DNA of 64,000 bases, taken from contig JAXRKN010000032.1 in assembly GCA_038502055.1 (NCBI GenBank), positions 1,984,001 through 2,048,000 on the forward strand. The letters run 5' to 3'. This DNA is from Tanytarsus gracilentus. Its lineage: Eukaryota; Arthropoda; Insecta; Diptera; Chironomidae. Position numbers and translations under genes: made by a program. Below the pieces are notes generated by a model. That model saw only the letters and a program-made list of their open reading frames with translations. It had not been told where the DNA came from and did not search any database. Shown one piece after another: positions 11,801-18,535 of the stretch (position 1 is the first letter of the stretch; each line of letters opens with the position of its first letter).

Positions 11801-12586
11801 AACTCAGACGAGTTGAAATCAATTATAAGAGAAAAAATTAACTCAGACGAGTTGATTATGAAATCCACACCCGAACGTGCTGTGGAACTTGCTCGCAAGC
11901 TGTTGGCAGCAAAATATTTCAATTTTGATGAGATTATGGGCGAGATAGAAGGAACGCTGGCCATGAGAGTTTTTCTCGCAAAACAAACCGATCCTTCCGA
12001 TAAGCAAAATAAGTACACAATCAAATTTAGAGGGTTCAAACGAGACACAGCAATTATAAATTTGATCGTATGGCTGACATCAATCGGAATGCGACCTACG
12101 TGGATAAAGATCGAAAATATCAACAACAAAAAAATTCATGTCTTTGTTAGAAATCATGACCGTGCGGTAAACGAAGACGTCCTAAAGATGAAGGAAGTGA
12201 TGTGCGATGGCAACAAGATCGAAGTGTCATCCACGGGTTTTGGAGTTGATTATTTTTATGAGCGTGGCTACGAACACACTATCGTCGATTGGACCCCAAA
12301 TATTTTCATGAGAACTCGCGATATAGTCATATCACGAGTCCGCGACACACCCTCTAAGAAAAAGGCAATGAGAGGACTGTGCGAGGATTATGTCGAGACT
12401 ATCAACATGATTGATGCAGGATACAACTTCCCAGAGCCCTGGGATAGTAACTTGTATGACGTAACTGGTCGGGATTCAGTCTTTTCACGACTCGGTGAAA
12501 GACAAGTAACAAGAAATGTCGGACGGGACGAGAACGGAAAGCTTCGTAGTGTCATCGTGGTCAAAAAGCACAACACAGGTCTCTAA
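5834..12586 (+). CDS. BEL/Pao Gag-Pol polyprotein with C-terminal extension
   Basis: Single 2250-aa ORF. In order: a PHD-like zinc finger (Cys17, 20, 32, 37, 41, 45 and the WYC...C end near residues 60-66); a short coiled coil; a Gag region of the Pao type (about 240-460); a Cys/His-rich segment (about 510-590); an aspartic protease with DGGSDTT (about 620); reverse transcriptase with VADVEKMYHQV (about 967) and YMDD (about 1045); RNase H (FSDAG about 1234, WSDSE about 1308); integrase with an HHCC zinc finger (about 1559-1597) and a catalytic triad at about 1628, 1692 and 1735; and the small domain that usually closes Pao integrases (to about 1912). A further 340 residues of unknown type follow in frame. 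No signal peptide or membrane segment stands out there, so it does not look like an envelope protein. Confidence 0.93.
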   Translation: MVQFITVDAADEVHKKCFRCKGKNSTPKVLQCGNPDCEKICHLTCRSSDFNAMYPSMKVWYCNPKCGNTEPPITIDDSITKSSEDYETKDSQHPQRVGLSTELLREGYESQIDRLSQALKVSMEKTNEQLSRMKLLEDENQRLRDVMTSAKHETAFVSNENETKDDNLVGLNEQRARVDELLHNFDQSIKICGTPKVTQSTSRIATADPQVAPQQVSAFGNNATTYAATSDGCSNATLISRERVRLRREKDKAFASLDPHANRTEKDLTRLKLARQHLDDLNKFKGDRLEWIAFEEDVYTTWDAGEYTDFEMIKKLRKALDGDAKAYVKLALNAPEANPEHVMETLRRKYYHPNEAVSTALKEITALEAVRRKVRKPLENLLTAVESYVHVCNLVRIQQHLTGRVNGEVESKLPNELQADWNKLIRTGVHDDGTRYVGTWHEFYIFLRDSVEDLPIGHEGSANPQVTSKKSFSRYDKARTMNHVAGSSSNSQKGRKPKSGHPGVHAKQVCAYDECERGKLYQCSSFWLLPYAEKIKFVNDRKICHRCVNSIDHAAKDCPLTNLQCKVANCSDPKGHSTVLHPHKGHVGHIHQTTGFTAFQVLPIFVYDRENRPVRILAFLDGGSDTTIMNQECFELLQLPSEPYHLDVGWCAAGVSSVDKASRIFDCKIANVDKPDIKFNVQDAVTMKRFSLPRQGQDSKTLKKRFQFLRKVPLHSFESQIPQMLIGLQQKHLMTPEKVVRTLDCPVVAELTSLGWTVSGSIRPRNDKCVVLQSCLARDNDKEDLTNEELHLIIRKFIDEDIVMLKQLSGDYLTPDDKRALELCNKQMKIANKRYHVGMYWTDDDVQLPDNYALAESRLISQELRLKKLGMVDWANEHIKMLLDRGYARKATDADLNPKVPHKRINYVPGFVTFNKNKSPPKPRWVVDPACKFKGQSLNLALLKGPDNLVPLSQALFHFRERKYATVADVEKMYHQVMILPEDQNCQRMLWRWCDTETEPEILIHQAMLFGPTDSPSKANSVRIDHANRSKNEYAMASRIAHDSTYMDDVFNSEDDVDTAVAAANESIDMNDKISWKLVDFRSNSPEILSRLPLERVNENFAIDLAKDETIDKYKVLGICWAPVQDAFIFKQTANFTLKTKTQLEDYVPTKREILSFVMRIYDPLGLISHLVVRGRMIMQKTWIQQIDFSEKVSDEVFSMWIQWLSEIDQIAKLIIPRHYNYNSTKVTSVSLHLFSDAGADGFASIAYFRFESETGIHVQQIAAKTKVSPIRYLSIAKKELSAAVASVKLAKVIIAQHKRMTISSTTYWSDSEITLKWIRNPTLKLVQFVAPRVTEIWDETEIHQWRFIPTNDNPADHGTKWKQAPIDYSDYGHRWFQGPQFLWEKEIVIPMDVGHPSVTKNNHRVLVIKPNEHEKYYAGIFEFVNSSIRADWNRYITAVAGMLRFTKNLKHTVENNRHEKIIDSIITPEERTIAMKRIILNVQQATWPNSFKSLSRGHFIKSKNANDLNALNPIIGEDGLLRSCTRLSHETAMPYDKRFPMILPGKHEVTDVIVRYYHRMNHHIGYESVIARLRETFWIVHVRQAVRRVVAQCQVCKEMRAKPYQTPRAPLPQVRVTSTTKSFENVGCDLFGPFTIFTRRSKSKRQVWCVIFCCLVTRAVYLRMIDSVSADEMMLAIQDIWTRRGPISNIYSDNGTNFVKCADIIRDETRSRLSREKGIQWHFNPPYSPQWGGAWERLIRDIKRGMKHAIGNIVVSEKVFLMVLFQIEDIMNSRPLTHIPTSPNDNEPLTPNLLIKLHPGYPLILDDSGDINSDQTIRKAQWYANQFRRRWAREYLPVIAKHPAKGSKKESIEIGDYVMYIDPVKHHAEWPKGVVVKVYRGRDGYARVADIKLPDGKIIERRSALRLAKLITGNSELFEKSHSHVINILFHAQAFRNGHTGIERHMAPLSVDMRSNVETEEEETFISLFNTRLRTKHNLNPNAKEFGNNSDELKSIIREKINSDELIMKSTPERAVELARKLLAAKYFNFDEIMGEIEGTLAMRVFLAKQTDPSDKQNKYTIKFRGFKRDTAIINLIVWLTSIGMRPTWIKIENINNKKIHVFVRNHDRAVNEDVLKMKEVMCDGNKIEVSSTGFGVDYFYERGYEHTIVDWTPNIFMRTRDIVISRVRDTPSKKKAMRGLCEDYVETINMIDAGYNFPEPWDSNLYDVTGRDSVFSRLGERQVTRNVGRDENGKLRSVIVVKKHNTGL

Positions 12587-12596
12587 CCGGGGACGT

Positions 12597-13023
12597 TGTT
12601 ATTGAGTCGAATTAGTTAGCTCCCTGCTTTTGTGATTTTAACGTAAAATATAATTTCATTCTCGAATTCGCTCTGTCGAGCATAGCATCGACACTTGTAT
12701 CTCCCTTCTCTTTCTAAAACTTTATTTCGTTCTTTTCATGAGAGATTTCACCGAGATAAGACGTGTTTTTATGAACTGGTAAAAGTTTGATAAAACCCGA
12801 TTAGAAAAGTGTAAGAAAACTAATGTTAGCTAAAATGAAATGTAACTGATAATTTGTAAAATCTTTAGAAGATTTTATCGCACTTGAAACCCGCATTTAA
12901 ACGCAATTAAACTCGAATTTCTACGAACACATTGAAAATAAAATATTAGAAAATATTCAATCAGTCGATTGATAAATGAAAATTTGAATTATTTAAATGA
13001 ACATTATTGCGAGTCCGCAATAA
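12597..13023 (+). repeat. 3' LTR of BEL/Pao element
   Basis: 427 bp, same ends as the 5' LTR (TGTTATTGAG...CCGCAATAA). Followed directly by the second CTCGA target copy and by the resumed 39-bp minisatellite. Confidence 0.95.
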
Positions 13024-13436
13024 CTCGAGTCGGTTCGAGTCGTTTGCGCTTTTTGGCCAATCGACTCTAAGAGTCGACTCACTCACTCGACTCAAATGAA
13101 TCGGTTTAAATCCCTGCAATTTTCCAATGTGAATTTATTGAATTGGATGATGTTCAAAAATTAATATTTTTTCATCAGTAAAAAAAGTCAATAGAAATTT
13201 TCCATAGAAATTCTATAGAATTTTTCATAGAATTTCTATAGAACAAAATTTTCTATAGAATTTCTATGGAAAATATTCTATAGAAATTCTATGGAAAATT
13301 TTCTATAGAAAATTCTATGGAAATTCTATAGAAATTCTACAGCTTTCTATAGAAATTCTGGCGGATAGACGAGCTACACTCTTGTGTTAATAATCAAGGA
13401 ATTACTTTTATAAGAGCTTTTACAACATTCCACTAG
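13024..13436. repeat. Minisatellite remnant, then TCTATAGAAATT minisatellite
   Basis: 13024-13090 is the right-hand remainder of the TCGACTCGAGTCG array. 13190-13355 is a different array built on TTTCTATAGAATTTC and TTCTATGGAAAAT variants, whose units are nearly self-complementary. The pickpocket exon acceptor at 13435-13436 follows. No coding exon is visible in between. Confidence 0.75.
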
Positions 13437-14759
13437 GTTTGTAAGGATTTCATTCTTATCTGTGTTTTTGCTGGCGTGCGATTCCCCTGCTTCCAGGTAA
13501 ATTTAAATTTCTAAATCATTTTGAAAAATTAATTAATCTAAAAAAATCCCACAGGAAACTGGCTTCTTTAAATTCGAAGAGTCATATTCATATCTCGGAG
13601 CTTGTTGCTCGTTTAATTATCATCCAGAAACAATTGACACTTCAGATTTTTTCAAGTCAAGCTCTTTCGGAATGAATGGTGGATTGACAGTAATAGGAAC
13701 AGGTTTGATGAAAAGTTAATGAATAAAATCACAATTCGATATTTTTCATTTAGGTCGACCTCAATCGAGTGACGGTCTTTCAGGTGCAATTTATTCCGAA
13801 GGTTTTGTTGTGATTGTTCATCATCCAAATGATTTTGCTGTTGAACAAGCGCCAACTTCTTACGTTGGTCTTAATCGCGAAACTTTCATTGATATTCAGC
13901 CAGTTTATTCGTCATGTTCTGATCAAGTTTTGCTGCTACCGTTTTCGCAAAGAAAGTGCATCATTCCAAGGTGTGAAAAATTATTAAAGTAATTTTTGAA
14001 ACATTAAATATTTTAATTCACTAGTGACGTCGGAAAAGTGAATTATCGTCAGCCAGAATGCGTTTTAAATTGCTTTAGAGATATTGTTTATCATCAGTGT
14101 GGCTGTCATCCATTTCAACTTCCAAAACCTTCAAATAATTCGACTCCAATGCGTGATTGCGGTGCAGCGGACGTTCTTTGCTTTTCAGACAGTTATTGTA
14201 AGTTTTTAAGAATTTTAATAGCAATTTAAAACTTAATTCAAAACTTTAGTTGAGATGAAACGAGTAAAATGTGATCATTGCTATCCATCGTGTACTGACA
14301 TAATTTATAAAACAACCTCTTTCACTATGAACTTTGACATGCCTCAATACTCCATCAATGATATTTAGTAAGTTAATAAGAAATAATAATTAACTCAATA
14401 CTAAATTAAAACTTCTGTTTAATTATTTAGTACTTCAACTAACCTCAGCAATCAGGAGTTTATTGTGAGAATCTTTTTTGGCGGTCAAAAAGTGTCGGCA
14501 AATAAAAGAATTATCGTAATGTCGTGGATTTCTCTACTTTGTAAGTTCTCTTTTTTAATTCCAAAAAATTTTATTCACAAATTTTCATTTTCTAGCAAAT
14601 TTGGGAGGCTGTTTTTCTCTATGCCTTGGAATGTCAATTTTAAGTTTGTTGGAAATAATTTATTTTATTTTTGTTCGAATGGTCAAGCACTCAAGAAGAA
14701 TTTTTCGAGTCGGTCCAGTCATTCCAAAATTTGTTTCAAAGAACCAGGAAAAATTTTAA
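13437..14759 (+). CDS. Pickpocket-like DEG/ENaC sodium channel, 5' exons not found
   Basis: Seven exons join in frame: 13437-13496, 13555-13702, 13754-13970, 14025-14197, 14250-14367, 14431-14540 and 14596-14759 (329 codons). The model shows the Cys-rich extracellular domain of insect ppk channels (LGACCSFNY early; the CGCHPF region near residue 160; CDHCYPSCTD) and a second transmembrane segment starting SNLGGCFSLCLGMSILSLLE, with the GMS selectivity-filter position. The cytosolic N-terminus and first membrane segment are absent, and nothing like them lies between the acceptor at 13436 and the repeats. The missing exons may be beyond the repeat island, or the copy is 5' truncated. Such channels act in mechano-, chemo- or moisture sensing; the ligand cannot be told here. 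Confidence 0.8.
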
Positions 14760-14985
14760 AAATATTTCTAAATTTAATTTTCTTTTAAAACCATATAAAA
14801 GCTATTTATGAAACAATTGATTGGTTCTGCACAGAAATCTCGTTGAAACATTTTAATTTGAATTTCCCGTGAATATAAATTGAGCATCACAATTCACGAT
14901 CATCACAGTAATTTTTTGGACTCAAGCGTGAAGTGTTGTGAAAAATAAAAGCTTCAAGTTTAAAAAGGAAAGATTTAATTGAGTT

Positions 14986-15311
14986 ATGAAGTGTAATTTA
15001 ATAATCTTAATCGCAGTTTTATTGTGCTATGTGAGGTAATGAAATTAACTTAAGTTGATAATAAATATAGTGATCAACTGAAATTTCCCCTTTTGTGAAT
15101 TTAATTTGATTCAGCGCACAGCATAATGCATCGAAAGTGATTGACGATCTGTTGATTGGTTATGATAAACGATTAAGACCAAATTATGGCGGTGAGATGA
15201 AATGACAAAAGTTTAAAAAAATTAAAATTAAATTCCATTAATTTACTAAAATATTTTCATATTTAAAAAATAAAAAAGAATCGAGAAAAAAGGTAAAAAA
15301 ATAAAAAAATA

Positions 15312-15347
<36 letters not shown>

Positions 15348-16760
15348 AAAAAGAATCCATCCCTTGGATTCTTTATGCAATTTTCTTAATTTTTAACTTG
15401 ATAATAATTTTGTTTTTATCTCAATCATAACTCAGGCCGTGCGGTGAATGTAGGCGTGAGCATTTACATTCTATCGCTTCATTCGGTCTCCGACAATGAC
15501 ATGGAATTTACGATGGAATTTTATTTTCGACAATATTGGCATGATCCACGCTTAAGGTTCCAAAAAATTGGAAATTTTGATCACTTTCAAGGAACAAAAG
15601 AGTTGGCGAAAGAAATTTGGGTTCCAGACACTTTCTTTCTTCGTGAGAAAGAATCTTTTCTGTACACAATGACAACGACAAATAAATTCATTAAGATTAA
15701 CTCAAATGGAGATGTTGTCGAGAGTTTTCGGTGAGAAAGTTAATTTCTAACTTGTATTCAATTTTTTTTGTTTTTGCATGAATCATCTCAATTTTTCTAT
15801 TAACTTCAATTTCAACCCTGACAAGTTCCCAAAATAAACTCCATAAAACATAATCTATTTAAATTTAATAGAGTGAAACTTTTGTTTTAGTGCGAGTGCC
15901 ACATTTTCATGTCCAATGGATTTCAAGTCATTCCCTATGGATAAACAAACTTGCTCGATTCCTATTGAGAGTTGTAAGTAATTAATTAATCGGTCAGCAT
16001 AAATTATGCAAATAAATGTAATCTCACTAATTACATTCTAAAAATAATTTAAAGTTTTAATCTTTAATTATTTTTATCAACTTAATTTTTCAGATGGTTA
16101 CAGAGCGGATGGTATAAAGTATCATTGGTATGAAGGCAACAACTCGGTGCAGCATAGCTCGATTGATGAACTTTTAACACTTCATAAAGTTACTGATGTT
16201 AGAACTAAAGCGCAAGATTTAAAAACTAAAACTGGTTTGAAGTTTTAAGATAAAATCAGGAAAGTAATTTACAAATCTCAATTATTTCCAGGCACCTACT
16301 CACGATTGACTGTTGAGATTGACTTCCAACGAATTTTTAGCTTTTACATGATTACAATTTATATTCCTTGCCTCATGTTGGTGATTATGTCTTGGTTGAC
16401 ATTTTTCCTCAATCGAAATGCTTTCACCATGCGCGCAGTTTTATGCGGAATCATATTCTTGGCAATGATTTTTGGACTCAACAATGCTTTGCAAAATGTT
16501 CCGAAAACTTCATACACGAAATCTTTGGATTGTTACACCGGCATTTGCATGACATTTGTGTTTGTCGCTATCATTGGTTTGTTATCAAAAAAATAATTTT
16601 TCATCTAATGATTGAAATTTTTTCAGAGTTTGCTTTGGTTTGTAACAACGAGCACTTTAAGGACTCAACAAAAGCTCCAATGGCCGATAAAATCATGCGA
16701 TTTTTGTATCCTGTGATCTTCATCGCTTACACTGCAGTCTGTTGGTATTTGTGCTCTTAA
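14986..16760 (+). CDS. Cys-loop ligand-gated ion channel subunit
   Basis: Exons 14986-15035, 15115-15191, 15436-15730, 15891-15973, 16094-16234, 16292-16576 and 16627-16760 give 354 aa. A signal peptide opens the protein. The extracellular domain has DMEFTMEFYFRQYWHDPRL and IWVPDTFF, then a Cys-loop of exactly 13 residues between cysteines (CPMDFKSFPMDKQTC). M1, M2, M3 and M4 follow. It resembles the GABA/glycine/pH-gated chloride-channel side of the family, closest in style to insect subunits such as those around pHCl-2/Hodor. Two oddities: M2 lacks the usual PAR-type start and Thr/Leu-rich pore pattern (it reads RAVLCGIIFLAMIF), and the M3-M4 cytoplasmic loop is only about 20 residues. It could be an accessory or insect-specific subunit. 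Confidence 0.85.
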
Positions 16761-16796
16761 TTAAAATGATTTATAATTAATGACATAAATTTCTGA

Positions 16797-16802
16797 AATA
16801 AA
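16797..16802 (+). terminator. AATAAA poly(A) signal of the Cys-loop gene
   Basis: Canonical hexamer 37 nt after the stop codon at 16758-16760. Confidence 0.55.
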
Positions 16803-16903
16803 TAATAATTTCAAGTTTAAAAATTTTTAGTTTGTGATAAGACACTAAATTTTATTTCCGATCCAACTAAAAATTCTAATTTTAATTTATTTTTGTTAAA
16901 CTT

Positions 16904-18315
16904 CTAAATGTAGCCAAGGTTGCACATGTCCTCAAAAACTCCCATCATTCTTTTCTCATATTTCGCTCTTTTATTTTCGGATTTGAACTCAACCAAGCTG
17001 GTGTCAAATTGTTTTGTTGGATCTTCACGAGATTCCTTGAATTTTGTTGCAATCAAATCGAAATCAGGCGCATCCTCTGGATCACTCACAAAGAATGGAA
17101 TAATCAAAGTTCCCATCATAATTCCAAACTTTCCGAATTTCTTTAATTGATCGTCGAGAGCTTTTCGTGGAAAAATTTTCTCAGCTGAAGATCCAAGTCT
17201 GTAATTAAATAATTAGAATGACTTTTCAAAAAAGTTTTAATCTACCTCGTCATGAATGATGATAGAGTTTCATAGTAAACATCTAAAAATTCACTGTAAT
17301 GTTTATCTCGTAAATCTTTTGTCGTGCAGCCAAATAAATAATAGGATAAGTCGCAAGCTGGTGAAGCGTAACGCATGATTTGAAAATCAAGCAGTTTGAC
17401 ATCTCTTGGAATACCATCCTGGATATTAAAATAATTAATTAATTGTTTAAATATTTAAAACTTAATTACCTTCCCAGTTAAATACATGATGTTGTTATTC
17501 CAGCAATCTCCATGACATAAAGTCGCATACGGCTCAGCTAAATCTCCCCGAACAATTTCAAGAAGTGCCTTCATTGGATCTAGATTTAAAACTGCAAGCA
17601 CGCGTTTCTTTAAATCTTCATTCGTTGATCTTTTCACAAGACTCTTCGCCATTTCATTTTGAGTTTCGATCATAATTCTGACACTTGAATCATCTTCACC
17701 ACAAAACTTAATAAACAAATCGTCCATTTTCTGAAATTTTTCAATCAATTCTGGCTTTTGATCTTTTAAACTGTAGAAAATTGCGTGCATTTTTGCAAGA
17801 GCTTTCATTGTTAAATTCACATAATCTTTAGTCAAATCATCGTGACGGTTGAACATATCATATCCCTTAGCTCTTAAATTATCGAAAAATAATCCTTCAT
17901 GAGGTTCGTCGTGCAAAACTTTATAGCAAAATGCGACATTATTGAAACCATCTTTCTCAATTTCAATTCCTTTCTCTTCCTGGAATTCTTTGTAAAGTGG
18001 AAAAATTTCATCGTAAAACAACGATTCACGCTCAAAAGCAGCATGAGCGTGAAATTCTTCTCTTCTCGCCACATTTTGAGGTGCTGATTTTAGCACAAAA
18101 CTCAATTTTAAACTTTTATCATTTTTATCTTTCACATCAACTCTATAAACGATTCCAAGATAATTGTCGCCTTTGGCTGATCCCGCACTGCACACAACAA
18201 TGTGATCATCATTGATTTTCACATTTTTATTTATAACTTCAAGCACAGCATCTTTATAAGCTTTTTGAGGAAATTGGAATGAATTTCCATTTTCATCAAC
18301 TATTTGAAGGTTCAT
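16904..18315 (-). CDS. Ecdysteroid-kinase-like (CHK/EcKinase) protein
   Basis: Three exons on the minus strand: 17470-18315, 17246-17418 and 16904-17198 (437 aa, within the family's usual size). ATG at 18315. The kinase signature is present: KGDNYLG nucleotide-loop region near residue 45, CHGDCWNNN catalytic loop and KLLDFQ metal-binding motif just after the first intron. EcKinase-family proteins are cytosolic small-molecule kinases, one of which phosphorylates ecdysteroids; insects carry many copies, often with detoxification roles. The substrate of this copy is unknown. It is the upstream-like partner of a tandem pair with the gene at 18536-21078, with the same intron positions at the shared splice sites. 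Confidence 0.88.
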
Positions 18316-18535
18316 AATAATTTTTTTGCACGACCGATCAATTGCACGTCTGAAGTTGTAATGAAACTTAAACTGAGTGAAACGAGTTTAAACACTCTAA
18401 CTACCTCTAAATTATATTCTGTCAACTTTATTATTTATTTGCATAAACACATGAGGTGTTTGCGCTTTGAAAGCAAATCAAAAAAATTATCTTATCATTG
18501 TATGATTTTTTTAATAGTCAAGTAGGAAATTTTTA

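Larger units (their letters stand above)
5214..13023 (+). mobile_element. Complete BEL/Pao LTR retrotransposon
   Basis: A 7810-bp element with 427-bp LTRs at 5214-5640 and 12597-13023. By eye they match along their whole length. It is flanked by 5-bp direct repeats CTCGA (5209-5213 and 13024-13028), the size usual for LTR elements. The body has one uninterrupted 2250-codon ORF ending 10 bp before the 3' LTR. No obvious TGG-type primer binding site lies directly after the 5' LTR. Matching LTRs and an open ORF point to a recent insertion that may still be mobile. Confidence 0.95.

Noticed and set aside
11605..12129. 174-codon minus-strand frame
   Set aside because: Shadow of the BEL polyprotein on the opposite strand.
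11563..12586. Considered calling the polyprotein tail an envelope domain
   Set aside because: No signal peptide, furin-type site or membrane anchor could be seen.
15310..15347. Long A-run in an intron of the Cys-loop gene, considered as a retro-copy tail
   Set aside because: No target duplication or element body is visible; most likely a homopolymer expansion.
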